The notes: generated from the letters alone by a model not told the origin. A stretch of DNA of 64,000 bases from Microbispora corallina (GCF_016863035.1 NZ_BOOC01000005.1:372001-436000); one strand, 5' to 3'. Positions 27,485 through 36,490 are shown, numbered from the stretch's first letter. A program made the numbers and translations.

Positions 27485-28929
27485 CCGACAGGCCGATCAC
27501 CACCACCGATGCCGGGATCCCCGCGCCGAGCGACGAGTTCTCGCTGTCCGTCGGCCCGAACGGCCCCCTGCTGCTGCAGGACCACTACCTGATCCAGAAG
27601 ATGGCCCACTTCAACCGGGAGCGGGTCCCCGAGCGCGTGGTCCACGCCAAGGGCGGCGGCGCGTACGGCGTGCTGCGGATCACCGAGGACGTGAGCCAGT
27701 TCACCAAGGCGAAGCTCTTCCAGAAGGGCCAGGAGACCGACCTCTTCCTCCGGTTCTCGACGGTCGCCGGTGAGCTGGGCAGCGCGGACACCCAGCGCGA
27801 CCCCCGCGGCTTCGCGATCAAGTTCTACACCGATGAGGGCAACTACGACCTCGTCGGCAACAACACACCGATCTTCTTCATCCGCGACCCGCAGAAGTTC
27901 TCCGACTTCATCCACTCCCAGAAGCGCCGCGCGGACACCAACCTGCGCGACCACAACATGCAGTGGGACTTCTGGACGCTGTCGCCGGAGTCGGCCCACC
28001 AGGTGACGTTCCTGATGACCGACCGCGGCACGCCGAAGAGCTGGCGGCACATGCACGGCTTCGGCTCGCACACGTTCCTCTGGTACAACGCGGCCGGGGA
28101 GAAGTTCTGGGTGAAGTACCACTTCAAGACCGACCAGGGCATCGAGAACTTCACCGACGCCGAGGCGGCGGCGGTCGTCGCGCAGGACGCCGACCACCAC
28201 CTCCGCGACCTGAACACGGCGATCAGGAACGGCGACCACCCCTCGTGGACGGTCAACGTGCAGATCATGCCGTTCGAGGAGGCGGCCGACTACCGCTTCA
28301 ACCCGTTCGACCTGACGAAGGTGTGGCCGCACGGCGACTACCCCGAGATCACGATCGGCAGGTTCGTCCTCAACCGCAACCCGGAGAACTACTTCGCCGA
28401 GGTCGAGCAGGCCGCGTTCGAACCGGCCAACCTGGTGCCGGGCATCGGGGCCTCGCCGGACAAGATGCTGCAGGGCCGGCTGTTCTCCTACCCGGACACC
28501 CACCGCCACCGCATCGGCCCGAACTACCTCCAGCTGCCGGTGAACCGGCCGAAGTCGCCCGTCCACAGCTACAACAAGGACGGCGCGATGACGTTCGCGA
28601 ACCCGGCCGACCCGCTGTACGCGCCGAACAGCGCCGGCGGCCCGGCGGCCGACGCCTCGCTCTTCGCCGGCGAGAACTACCGGATCGCCGGTGAGATCAT
28701 CCGCAGCGCGTACGCGCGGCACCGCGAGGACGACGACTTCGTCCAGCCGCGGGCCCTGTGGGAGAACGTGCTGTCCGAGACCGACCGGGAACACCTGGTG
28801 GGCAACATCGTCGGCCACGCCTCGGCTCCCGAGGTGACGGCCGGCATGAGGAAGCGCGTGGTCGACTACTGGACCAACGTGCACAAGGACCTCGGCCAGG
28901 GCGTCGCCCAGGGCCTCGGTCTCTCCTGA
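27481..28929 (+). CDS. katA: monofunctional haem catalase
   Basis: The 482-residue clade-3-size catalase turns hydrogen peroxide into water and oxygen. The distal His is H55 in RVVHAKGGGAYG, the distal Asn lies in LVGNNTPIFF, and the proximal haem Tyr is in RLFSYPDTHRHR. The length excludes the large-subunit clade. ATG overlaps the Fur-family stop (ATGA), so regulator and enzyme are co-translated. A strong hairpin follows. Confidence 0.96.
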   Translation: MTDRPITTTDAGIPAPSDEFSLSVGPNGPLLLQDHYLIQKMAHFNRERVPERVVHAKGGGAYGVLRITEDVSQFTKAKLFQKGQETDLFLRFSTVAGELGSADTQRDPRGFAIKFYTDEGNYDLVGNNTPIFFIRDPQKFSDFIHSQKRRADTNLRDHNMQWDFWTLSPESAHQVTFLMTDRGTPKSWRHMHGFGSHTFLWYNAAGEKFWVKYHFKTDQGIENFTDAEAAAVVAQDADHHLRDLNTAIRNGDHPSWTVNVQIMPFEEAADYRFNPFDLTKVWPHGDYPEITIGRFVLNRNPENYFAEVEQAAFEPANLVPGIGASPDKMLQGRLFSYPDTHRHRIGPNYLQLPVNRPKSPVHSYNKDGAMTFANPADPLYAPNSAGGPAADASLFAGENYRIAGEIIRSAYARHREDDDFVQPRALWENVLSETDREHLVGNIVGHASAPEVTAGMRKRVVDYWTNVHKDLGQGVAQGLGLS

Positions 28930-28945
28930 CCCCCGTTCCCCCGTG

Positions 28946-28981
28946 CTACGGCTTGCGCAGCCCCGGCGGCGCAAGCCGTAG
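28946..28981. terminator. catalase operon terminator
   Basis: CTACGGCTTGCGC pairs perfectly over 13 bases with GCGCAAGCCGTAG around a ten-base loop, between katA and the convergent DUF397 gene. Confidence 0.8.
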
Positions 28982-28997
28982 CCATGTCCGGGAGCGC

Positions 28998-29204
28998 TCA
29001 GACGTCGAACTCGCCGTCCTTGACGCCGCCGATGAACGCGTCCCACTCCTGTGGGGTGAAGACGAGGACGGGACCGTCCTGGTTCTTGCTGTCCCGAACG
29101 CCGACGTCGCCTCCGGGCAGGACGGCGATCTCGACGCAGGCGCAGTTGTTGGCGCTGCGGCTGCTCTTCCACCAGGAGACGCCGGGCAGGTCAGTTGCGT
29201 TCAT
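28998..29204 (-). CDS. DUF397 small protein
   Basis: The 68-residue product matches the actinobacterial DUF397 pattern: WWKSSRSANNCACVEIAV, VRDSKNQDGPVLVFTPQEW and a final Phe/Gly stretch. Proteins of this family almost always sit beside an XRE-DUF5753 regulator, as here (61 bases downstream of it). In Streptomyces such pairs act in development, with the small protein proposed as partner or antagonist of the DNA-binding protein. Confidence 0.9.
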   Translation of the reverse strand: MNATDLPGVSWWKSSRSANNCACVEIAVLPGGDVGVRDSKNQDGPVLVFTPQEWDAFIGGVKDGEFDV

Positions 29205-29265
29205 CTATTCGGTCTCTTTCCCCCGCGGTTCGTCCCTTCCGGGTGACCGCGGGGCGGCTATGGGC

Positions 29266-30123
29266 TCATCGCCATCGACTGGAACTCTTCTCGATGAGGT
29301 GCCGGGAGGCCTCGGCGTCGAGCGCCTTGGTCTCCAGGTAGTCGAAGGCGACCTCGTAGCGGTAGACGATGGTCTCGTCCTCGACAAGACGCCCGCCCAG
29401 GAGAGCCTCCAGGTACACGACGTCATGGAACTCCGGCACCTTGAGGTGGCAGAACGCCCCGGTGTTGATCGGATGCTCCGCCTCCAGAGGCAGGACCCGG
29501 ATCGTCACATGGGGCAGCTCCGTCGCCTCGACCAGGCGCCCGATCTGCTCGCGCATCACCTCGTCGTCACCGAAGCGGCGCAGCAGGACGGACTCCTCCA
29601 TGACGACCGACAGGTTCAGCGGGCTCTCCGCCTCGAGGACGGCCTCCTGGCGCGCCATCCGGACCTCGATCCGGCTCCGGACGTTGCCTGGCGCCTCCAG
29701 CGTGCTCCGCTGACCGCTCTCCATCATGGCTCGGACGTACGCCTCGGTCTGGAACAGGCCCGGCACAACTTGGGGTTCCCAGTTGCGTGCCGCCGTGGCC
29801 TCGGCCTCCAACCCCAGGAACGTCGTGTATTCCTTGGGGAGGGAGTCCCGATACTCCTCCCACCAGCCCCTGCGCGCGGCGTCCCGGTGCAGGGCGAGCA
29901 GCTCGTGGCGCTGGCTGGAATCTACCATGTAGATCAAGAGAAGGGCCTCCACGTCGGCCCTGCGTGGCGACGTCCGCGCGGTCTCGATGCGGCTCACCTT
30001 CGCCGCGGACCAGCCCAGACGCGCGGCCACCTGGTCGCCGGTCAGGTCGGCGCGCTCGCGTAACCTTCGGAGCTCCTGTCCCAGCCGCCTCCGGCGGACG
30101 GTTGGGCTGCCATGGTCCGGCAT
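29266..30123 (-). CDS. XRE-family regulator with DUF5753 domain
   Basis: The 285-residue regulator has an N-terminal XRE helix-turn-helix (LTGDQVAARLGWSAAKVSRI, about residues 28-47) and the C-terminal DUF5753 domain (QVVPGLFQTEAYVRAMM onward). The ATG at 30123 follows a strong GGAGG. Relatives are WhiJ-type regulators of mycelial development and secondary metabolism. Three GCAA/TTGC inverted repeats in the upstream divergent region are its likely autoregulatory sites. Confidence 0.9.
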   Translation of the reverse strand: MPDHGSPTVRRRRLGQELRRLRERADLTGDQVAARLGWSAAKVSRIETARTSPRRADVEALLLIYMVDSSQRHELLALHRDAARRGWWEEYRDSLPKEYTTFLGLEAEATAARNWEPQVVPGLFQTEAYVRAMMESGQRSTLEAPGNVRSRIEVRMARQEAVLEAESPLNLSVVMEESVLLRRFGDDEVMREQIGRLVEATELPHVTIRVLPLEAEHPINTGAFCHLKVPEFHDVVYLEALLGGRLVEDETIVYRYEVAFDYLETKALDAEASRHLIEKSSSRWR

Positions 30124-30200
30124 CCCGGCGGACCTCCTTCGCCGCGCCACGAGGGCGTACGAGATGGGACGCCCTTTCCGGAAGGCTACCTCGCCGGCCC

Positions 30201-30273
30201 CCGTGCAACTTGCACGGCAAGATTCGCCGCATACACGCAAGATTGTTGCGGATTTCCTTTCGGCAAGTATTGC
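30201..30273. promoter_or_regulatory. three GCAA/TTGC inverted repeats between divergent genes
   Basis: CCGTGCAA-C-TTGCACGG (30201-30217), CGCAA-GATTG-TTGCG (30236-30250) and GCAA-GTA-TTGC (30263-30273). The same half-site recurs with different spacers, and GCAAGATT occurs twice as a direct repeat. They are placed to control both the XRE gene and the small rightward ORF. Confidence 0.55.
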
Positions 30274-30402
30274 AGGGATATCGCTCCTGGGTCACGATCG
30301 AGCCGGGGAGGACTCCCGGAGGTCGGGGAGGCGCCGGTGGGGATGCGGCGCGTCGCTCCGCGGACCTGCCCCATGTGGACTCCGCCGAAAGAAGGAGTTT
30401 CC

Positions 30403-30609
30403 TTGCATCCCTACGGTACGAACTGGCTGTCCCTCTTCAGGACCCGGATGACCATGGCGGACCTGGCCCTGTGCGCCGACCAGGACCGATGGGCCCGCCA
30501 GCTCAAGTGGACGGTGAACCGCACGGGTTTCGGCGCCCGCCAGTACCGCGACCCGCGCTTCGACCTCGTGCAGGAGCTCGAAGAGGTCGGCCGCCTGTTC
30601 TCCGCCTGA
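30403..30609 (+). CDS. 68-residue protein with TTG start, unknown function
   Basis: An AAGGAG six bases before TTG 30403 decides this start. The product (HPYGTNWLSLFRT, then TMADLALCADQDRWARQLKW) is compact, with a helix-rich centre and a terminal EELEEVGRLF-like helix, and contains no membrane segment. It is divergent from the XRE-DUF5753 gene and shares its repeat-bearing promoter region, so the two may be co-regulated. I do not recognise a family. Confidence 0.55.
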   Translation: MHPYGTNWLSLFRTRMTMADLALCADQDRWARQLKWTVNRTGFGARQYRDPRFDLVQELEEVGRLFSA

Positions 30610-30688
30610 CCCGGCCCGGGGCTTCCCGGCCCGGCCTCCGCGGGACAAGATGAGTTCGGCGAGCAGACCGAGCGTCAGGAGGCCGTAC

Positions 30689-32854
30689 GTGGAGACCGTG
30701 CACCGGACCTGCCCGTTGTGCGAGGCCGTCTGCGGCCTGCGGATCACCCTCGACGACTCGGGACGGGTCGCCGAGGTCCGCGGAGACCGGGACGACCCGT
30801 TCAGCAGGGGCTACATCTGCCCGAAGGGGGCCTCGCTCGGCCGTCTCGACGAGGACCCCGACCGCCTCTCCGCGCCGCTGGTCCGCAAGGGCGGCGAGTG
30901 GCGCGAGGTCTCCTGGGAGGAGGCGTTCGCCGCGGTCGAGGAGGGCCTCGCGCGCGTCCCCGGCCCGGCGCGGGCCGTCTACCTCGGCAACCCGAACGCC
31001 CACACCATGGCCGGCGCCCAGTACGGCTCCCCGCTCGTGCGGGCGCTCGGCACCCGCAACGTCTTCTCCGCCAGCACGGCCGACCAGATGCCCAAGCACG
31101 TCGCGTCCGGCCTGATGTTCGGCGACCCGATGGCGATCCCGGTGCCCGACCTCGACCGCACCTCCTACCTCCTCATGCTGGGGGCCAACCCGCTGGAGTC
31201 GAACGGCTCGCTGTGCACGGCCCCCGACTTCCCCGGCCGGCTCAAGGCGCTGCGCGGGCGCGGCGGCCGGCTCGTGGTCGTCGACCCGCGCCGCACCCGC
31301 ACGGCCGCGCTGGCCGACGAGCACGTCTTCGTCCGCCCGGGGACCGACGCGTACCTGCTCGCCGGGATCGCGCACACGCTGATCGCCGAGGACCTCGTGA
31401 CGGTCCGGGTCCCCGCGAACGGCCTGGCCGAGGTGGCCGGGGCGCTGCGCGACCTCACCCCGGAGGCCTGCGCCGCCGCCTGCGGGGTGCCGGCCGACGT
31501 CGTCGTACGGCTGGCCAGGGAGCTGGCCGCCGCGCCGTCCGCCGCCGTCTACGCCCGCATCGGCACCTGCACGGCCGAGTTCGGCACGATCGCCCAGTGG
31601 CTCGTGGAGGTGGTCAACGCGCTGACCGGGAACCTCGACCGGCCCGGCGGCGCGATGTTCGCGCGGCCCGCGACCGAGGCGCCGGGGCGGCGCAGGCCGT
31701 ACCGGACGGGGCGCTGGCACAGCCGGGTGCGCGGCCTGCCGGAGACGAACGGCGAGCTGCCGGTCGCGACCCTGGCCGACGAGATCGAGACGCCCGGCGA
31801 GGGCCGGATCAGGGCGCTGGTCACGGTGGCGGGCAATCCGGTGCTGTCCGCGCCGAACGGCGCGCGGCTTGGCCGGGCGCTCGCCGGGCTCGAGTTCATG
31901 GTCAGCGTCGACCCCTACCTGAACGAGACGACGCGGCACGCCGACGTCGTCCTGCCGCCGCCCCGGGTGCTGCGGTCGGGCCACTACGACTTCGCGCTGC
32001 TCCAGTTCGCGGTGCGCAACTACGCCCGCTACTCGCCCCCGGCCCTCCCGTTGGACGGCCGGCCGTCGGAGGCCGAGATCCTCGCCCGGCTCGCCATGAT
32101 CGCCGCGGGACAGGGGGCCGACGCGGACCCCGCCGCGCTCGACGAGCTCGTCCTCGGCCAGATGCTCCGGGCGGCGGTCGACGCCGAGGGCCCACTGCAT
32201 GGCCGCGACCCCGCCGAGTTGCGGGCGGCCCTCACCGGGGCCGACGGCGCCGAGAGGCGGCTCGACGCCATGCTGCGCCTCGGCCCGTACGGCGAGTGGA
32301 ACGGCGGCAAGCTCTCGCTCCGCACGCTGCTGGACGCCCCCCACGGGCTCGACCTCGGGCCGCTGGAGCCCCGCATCCCGGGCAACCTGCGTACGGCCTC
32401 CGGGGTGGTGGAGCTGGCCCCGCGGCCCATCCTCGACGACCTGGCCCGGCTCCGGGCGAGCCTCGGCAGGCCGGCCCCGGAGTTCGTGCTCATCGGCAGG
32501 CGGCACCTGCGCTCGAACAACAGCTGGCTGCACAACGTCGGCCCGCTCGTCGGCGGCACCAACCGCTGCACGCTGCAGATCAACCCGGCCGACGTGGCCC
32601 GGCTCGGGCTGGACGGCACGGCGGTGGTCCGCTCGGCGGCGGGTGAGCTGTCCGTCCCGCTCGAACCCACCGAGACGATCATGCCGGGCGTCGTGAGCCT
32701 GCCGCACGGCTGGGGGCACGAGGGCAGCCCGCAGGCCGTGGCCGCGCGGAACGCCGGGGTCAACGTCAACGTCCTGACCGACGAGACCGTGGTCGACGCG
32801 CTGTCCGGCAACGCGGTCTTCAACGGCGTCCCGGTGACGATCGCGGCCTCGTGA
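30689..32854 (+). CDS. molybdopterin-dependent oxidoreductase with [4Fe-4S] cluster
   Basis: The 721-residue enzyme belongs to the DMSO reductase/formate dehydrogenase superfamily. The N-terminal cluster ligands are Cys 8, 11, 15 and 44 (CPLCEAVCG, YICPKG), followed by the bis-MGD domains; NPLESNGSL and GNPVLSAPNG are cofactor contacts, and the C-terminal molydopterin-binding domain holds LRSNNSWLHNVG. No partner subunit or Tat signal is present, so it is cytoplasmic and takes electrons from an unknown carrier. GTG 30689 is chosen because AGGAGG lies six bases upstream, although the frame opens at 30650. Confidence 0.88.
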   Translation: METVHRTCPLCEAVCGLRITLDDSGRVAEVRGDRDDPFSRGYICPKGASLGRLDEDPDRLSAPLVRKGGEWREVSWEEAFAAVEEGLARVPGPARAVYLGNPNAHTMAGAQYGSPLVRALGTRNVFSASTADQMPKHVASGLMFGDPMAIPVPDLDRTSYLLMLGANPLESNGSLCTAPDFPGRLKALRGRGGRLVVVDPRRTRTAALADEHVFVRPGTDAYLLAGIAHTLIAEDLVTVRVPANGLAEVAGALRDLTPEACAAACGVPADVVVRLARELAAAPSAAVYARIGTCTAEFGTIAQWLVEVVNALTGNLDRPGGAMFARPATEAPGRRRPYRTGRWHSRVRGLPETNGELPVATLADEIETPGEGRIRALVTVAGNPVLSAPNGARLGRALAGLEFMVSVDPYLNETTRHADVVLPPPRVLRSGHYDFALLQFAVRNYARYSPPALPLDGRPSEAEILARLAMIAAGQGADADPAALDELVLGQMLRAAVDAEGPLHGRDPAELRAALTGADGAERRLDAMLRLGPYGEWNGGKLSLRTLLDAPHGLDLGPLEPRIPGNLRTASGVVELAPRPILDDLARLRASLGRPAPEFVLIGRRHLRSNNSWLHNVGPLVGGTNRCTLQINPADVARLGLDGTAVVRSAAGELSVPLEPTETIMPGVVSLPHGWGHEGSPQAVAARNAGVNVNVLTDETVVDALSGNAVFNGVPVTIAAS

Positions 32855-32920
32855 CCGCCGCCGGAGCGGTGCGCGGCACGCGGGGACCGGGTCATCGGGC
32901 GCGCTTTGATCGTGAGCGGT

Positions 32921-32926
32921 TAGGCT
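32921..32926 (+). promoter_or_regulatory. -10 element of the HD gene, leaderless type
   Basis: TAGGCT ends seven bases before the GTG at 32934, with no ribosome site between. Confidence 0.55.
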
Positions 32927-32933
32927 TGCGCAG

Positions 32934-33536
32934 GTGACGACCGCGCTCTCCCAGGAACGGCTCCAGGCCCAGATCACGTTCGCCATGGAGATCGACAAGC
33001 TGAAGCGCGTCATCCGGCGCAACACGCTGATCGACGGCTCCCGCCGGGAGAACGACGCCGAGCACTCCTGGCACATCGGCATGATGGCCATGGTCATGGC
33101 GGAGCACGCGCCGCCGGGCGTCGATCTCGACCGGGTCATCGCCATGCTGCTCGTCCACGACATCGTGGAGATCGACGCCGGGGACACGTTCATCTACGAC
33201 CAGCGGGCGGTCGAGCGTCAGAGCGCGCTGGAGCAGGCGGCGGCCGACCGGATCTTCGGGCTGCTCCCGGAGGACCAGGCCAAGCGGCTGCGCGCGCTGT
33301 GGGACGAGTTCGAGGAGCGCACCACGCCCGAGGCGCGCTTCGCCAAGGCCCTCGACCGGCTCGCCCCCATCGTCGTCAACCACCACAACGACGGCGGCAC
33401 CTGGGCGCTGTACAAGGTGACCGCGCGGCAGGTGCTGGAGAAGGTGCAGATCATCAGCGAGGGCTCCCCGGAGCTCGGCGCGTACGCGGTCGGGCTCGTC
33501 GAGTCGTCGGTCGCCCGGGGGCACCTCGCGCCCTGA
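32934..33536 (+). CDS. HD-domain phosphohydrolase (YfbR/HDDC2-like 5'-deoxynucleotidase)
   Basis: The 200-residue protein has metal-binding EHSWH (His44, His47), VHD (His75-Asp76), and a late NHHND as in HDDC2/YfbR enzymes that remove phosphate from deoxynucleoside monophosphates. It stands alone behind a leaderless-type promoter. The substrate is taken from the family and is not proven here. Confidence 0.85.
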   Translation: MTTALSQERLQAQITFAMEIDKLKRVIRRNTLIDGSRRENDAEHSWHIGMMAMVMAEHAPPGVDLDRVIAMLLVHDIVEIDAGDTFIYDQRAVERQSALEQAAADRIFGLLPEDQAKRLRALWDEFEERTTPEARFAKALDRLAPIVVNHHNDGGTWALYKVTARQVLEKVQIISEGSPELGAYAVGLVESSVARGHLAP

Positions 33537-33613
33537 GGGCCCGCCCCCGCCTCGCCGCGCCGATGTTCATGGGCGTGCCGCATGGGTACGGGCTCTGTGT
33601 TAGGGGGCGAGAG

Positions 33614-34525
33614 ATGGAAGAGACCACCAGGTCGCGACGCACGGGCCGGCTGCCACGGATGATTCCATCGCCGGACCTCCTCGACGGGCTGGAGCGCAGC
33701 ACCGCGTTCGACAAGCCGATCGGGGCTCTCACGAAGACCGTGCGTCGCAAGCTCGGTCCGGGAAAGTTACGCGACTTCCTGCACGGGGTGCCCATCGGGC
33801 ACCCGTTGCATCCCGCGATGGCGATGGTGACGTTCGGCTGCTGGCTGTCCACGGCCGTCCTGGACGCCACGAAGGCCGACCCGCGCGCCGCCCGCACCCT
33901 CATCACGGCAGGGCTCGGGAGCGCGCTGCCGACCGCGGCGGCCGGTATCACCGACTGGTCGACCCTCCACCGCGAGCAGCAGCGGGTGGGCGTCGTGCAC
34001 GCGCTGACCAACGCCGCCGCGGCCGCCCTGTACACGGGCTCGCTGCTCATGCGGCTGGCGGGTCGTGAGCGCGCCGGCCGGGCGCTCGCGTACGCCGGGC
34101 TCGGCGCGGCGAGCGCGGGCGGCTACCTCGGCGGCCACATGGCCTACCGTCAGGCGGCCGGGGCCAACCACGCCGAGTCGGTCAGCCATCTGGTCCCTCT
34201 GGGATGGCACGACCTGTGCGCGCTGAAGGACCTGCCGAACGGCCGGCCGGTCCGGCGGCGCCTGGGGTACATCGACCTGTTCGTGCTCCGCCTCGGCGAC
34301 GGGGTGAGCGTGCTCGCCGACAGCTGCTCCCATCTGGCCGGCCCGCTGCACCAGGGCAGGGTCACGGCGGAGGACGGCGAGACCTGCGTCGTGTGCCCGT
34401 GGCACGGCAGCGTGTTCCGCGTCGCGGACGGCTCGGTCGTCCACGGCCCCGCCACCGCCCGTCAGCCCGCCTTCCAGACGCGGCTGCGGCACGACGGCGT
34501 CGTCCAGGTGCGCCCGGCCGACTGA
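33614..34525 (+). CDS. DUF2231 membrane domain fused to a Rieske [2Fe-2S] domain
   Basis: The 303-residue protein has about four membrane segments (residues 60-180, DUF2231) followed by a Rieske domain with Cys238-x-His240 and Cys261-x2-His264 (CSH, CPWH). The fusion suggests a membrane-bound electron carrier. The start ATG 33614 follows GGGGGCG. Codon 52 (33767-33769) is TTA, a rare leucine codon in this GC range that is often growth-phase dependent in sporulating actinobacteria. Confidence 0.87.
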   Translation: MEETTRSRRTGRLPRMIPSPDLLDGLERSTAFDKPIGALTKTVRRKLGPGKLRDFLHGVPIGHPLHPAMAMVTFGCWLSTAVLDATKADPRAARTLITAGLGSALPTAAAGITDWSTLHREQQRVGVVHALTNAAAAALYTGSLLMRLAGRERAGRALAYAGLGAASAGGYLGGHMAYRQAAGANHAESVSHLVPLGWHDLCALKDLPNGRPVRRRLGYIDLFVLRLGDGVSVLADSCSHLAGPLHQGRVTAEDGETCVVCPWHGSVFRVADGSVVHGPATARQPAFQTRLRHDGVVQVRPAD

Positions 34526-34570
34526 CCCCCGCGGCGTCCCGATCCCAGGCGTCCGGTGTCGTGGACGGGG

Positions 34571-34804
34571 TCACCCCTCGTCCGGGCCCCGGTCGTCGGC
34601 CGGATGCTCGACCAGGGCGAGGATCCGGTTGGACATGAACCGGGCGGTCCGCACGGGGGTTCCGTTCCGGGTCACCTCGGTGACCTCCACCACCCCCCGC
34701 CCGGTAGTGATCTCGATGCGGCGTCCCGCGCGGGTCGCCACCACTTCGTAGGTGCGGGGCGTGCCGCCCGCGTCGATGACGATCTCCACCCGGTCGCCCT
34801 TCAT
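34571..34804 (-). CDS. small beta-rich protein of unknown function
   Basis: A 77-residue product (MKGDRVEIVIDAGG, ATRAGRRIEITTG), probably a small beta barrel. It lies six bases or less downstream of the TauE-like exporter gene, judged from stop and start positions, and is read in the same direction, so it is probably the second gene of that operon. ATG 34816 would add four residues. No family recognised. Confidence 0.55.
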   Translation of the reverse strand: MKGDRVEIVIDAGGTPRTYEVVATRAGRRIEITTGRGVVEVTEVTRNGTPVRTARFMSNRILALVEHPADDRGPDEG

Positions 34805-34822
34805 AAGGGGACACATACCCTT

Positions 34823-35572
34823 TCAGGACAGCAGCTTCACAATCGCCACGATCCCGACCGCGACGATGAACCCGCGCAGGAGCGGAGCGGGCAGCCGGCG
34901 GCCCACCCGGGCGCCGAGGAACCCTCCGGCCGCCGAGCCGAGGGCGACCATCGGCGCCGCCGTCCAGTCCACCGGCGCGATCAACGTGAAGAGGATCGCG
35001 GCGGTCGCGTTGACCAGCAGCGACAGCAGGTTCTTGGCCGCGTTCACCCGCTGGATGTCCTCATCGAGGAAGCTGCCGAGCAGGCCGATGAGCACGATGC
35101 CCTGGGCCGCTCCGAAGTAGCCGCCGTAGACGCCGGCAAGCAGCACCCCCAGCCACAGCCACGGGCCGCCGTGCGCGTGCGGCCGGCGCCGTACGGCGAG
35201 CCAGGAGTTGAGCCGGGGCTGCACCACGACCAGGACGCAGGCGATCCCGATGAGCACCGGCACGATCACGTTGAACGCGTCGGCGGGCAGGCGCAGCAGC
35301 AGCACACCGCCGATGAGGGAGCCGGCGACCGACGCGAGGCCGAGGCGGAGCAGGCGGTCGCGCTGGCCGCGCAGCTCCGGGCGGTAGCCGAGCACCCCGG
35401 TCACGCCGCCGGGGACGAGGCCGATGTTGTTGGAGACGTTCGCCGTGATCGGGGGAAGGCCGATCGCCAGCAGGGTCGGGAACGTGATGAGCGATCCGGA
35501 GCCCACGACCGCGTTGATGGCCCCGGCGCCCACCCCGGCCGCGAACACCGCGGCCGCCTCCAACGGCGTCAC
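34823..35572 (-). CDS. TauE/SafE-family sulfite/organosulfonate exporter-like permease
   Basis: The 249-residue membrane protein has about seven to eight hydrophobic segments and the family pattern of two related halves (GAGAINAVVGSGSLITFP and GVYGGYFGAAQGIVL). TauE/SafE proteins move sulfite, sulfoacetate and similar anions. It is not next to the flavoprotein/ferredoxin operon, so a shared pathway is only conjecture. GTG 35572 follows GGAGGGG. Confidence 0.87.
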   Translation of the reverse strand: MTPLEAAAVFAAGVGAGAINAVVGSGSLITFPTLLAIGLPPITANVSNNIGLVPGGVTGVLGYRPELRGQRDRLLRLGLASVAGSLIGGVLLLRLPADAFNVIVPVLIGIACVLVVVQPRLNSWLAVRRRPHAHGGPWLWLGVLLAGVYGGYFGAAQGIVLIGLLGSFLDEDIQRVNAAKNLLSLLVNATAAILFTLIAPVDWTAAPMVALGSAAGGFLGARVGRRLPAPLLRGFIVAVGIVAIVKLLS

Positions 35573-35642
35573 TTGTCGTCACCCCTCCGGTACGGCTGTC
35601 GCCCGATGCTAGAGGGACGCGCCGAGCCGTCCGGCACCGCCC

Positions 35643-36431
35643 TCACGCGGGACGGGCGTACCAGCGGCCCTGCTGGCCGCGGTCGAGGACGAGGGGGACA
35701 CCGAAGGTCTGGGAGAGGTTCTCCGGGGTCATCACCGAGTCGACCGGCCCCTGGGCGACGACCGACCCGTGGCGCAGCATCAGCACGTGGGTGAACCCGG
35801 CCGGGATCTCCTCGACGTGGTGGGTGACCAGCACCATCGTGGGCGACTTCGGGTCCTGGGCGAGCGCGCCCAGGCGGCGGACGAGGTCCTCCCGGCCGGC
35901 GACGTCGAGACCGGCCGCGGGCTCGTCGAGGAGCAGCAGCTCGGGGTCGGGCATCAGGGCACGGGCGATCTGCACCCGCTTGCGCTCGCCCTCCGACAGC
36001 GTGGCGAACCGCCGCCGGATCAGGTGGGCGCACCCGAGCTGGTCGATCAGCTCCACGGCCCGCGTCACGTCGTGCGAGTCGTACTCCTCGGTCCACCGGC
36101 CGAGGATGGCGTACGACGCGGTGAGCACGAGGTCGATGACCTTCTCGTCCGGCGGGATGCGCTCGGCGAGGGCGGCGCTCGCCAGCCCGATCCTGGGCCG
36201 CAGGTCGAACACGTCCGTCTGGCCGAGCCGCTCCCCCAGGATCTCCACGACACCCTCGGACGGGTAGAGCAGCGAGGCGGCCACCTGCAGCAGCGTCGTC
36301 TTCCCCGCGCCGTTGGGACCGATGACGACCCACCGCTCGTCTTCGCGGACGCTCCAGTCGATGCCGCGCAGCAGGACGGCGCCGTCCCTGCGGACGGCCA
36401 CATCCTGAAGCAGTAGCACCTGACCGCCCAT
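35643..36431 (-). CDS. ABC ATPase, ModF/YlmA-like
   Basis: The 262-residue protein has Walker A GPNGAGKTT (38-46), signature LSEGERKR and Walker B LLLLDEPAAGLD. The signature with SEGER rather than SGGQ is seen in the ModF/YlmA group (COG1119). No permease is nearby, which is normal for this group and leaves its partner unknown. The ATG at 36431 follows GGAGGGGG. Confidence 0.87.
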   Translation of the reverse strand: MGGQVLLLQDVAVRRDGAVLLRGIDWSVREDERWVVIGPNGAGKTTLLQVAASLLYPSEGVVEILGERLGQTDVFDLRPRIGLASAALAERIPPDEKVIDLVLTASYAILGRWTEEYDSHDVTRAVELIDQLGCAHLIRRRFATLSEGERKRVQIARALMPDPELLLLDEPAAGLDVAGREDLVRRLGALAQDPKSPTMVLVTHHVEEIPAGFTHVLMLRHGSVVAQGPVDSVMTPENLSQTFGVPLVLDRGQQGRWYARPA

Positions 36432-36484
36432 CGTGGTCCCCCTCCCGTGGTTCGCTGAGATAAAACTATGGCAGCCCGAGCACA

Positions 36485-36490
36485 TATCGT
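36485..36490 (+). promoter_or_regulatory. -10 element deciding the start of the next gene
   Basis: TATCGT ends seven bases before GTG 36498, matching the leaderless spacing seen elsewhere in the window. Confidence 0.5.

Noticed and set aside
28998-30123. Classical toxin-antitoxin pair
   Set aside because: DUF397 and XRE-DUF5753 proteins are known as developmental regulator pairs; no nuclease or toxin fold is visible.
30503-33193. An 896-codon leftward frame
   Set aside because: Antisense to the molybdopterin oxidoreductase and HD genes, which have clear cofactor and catalytic motifs.
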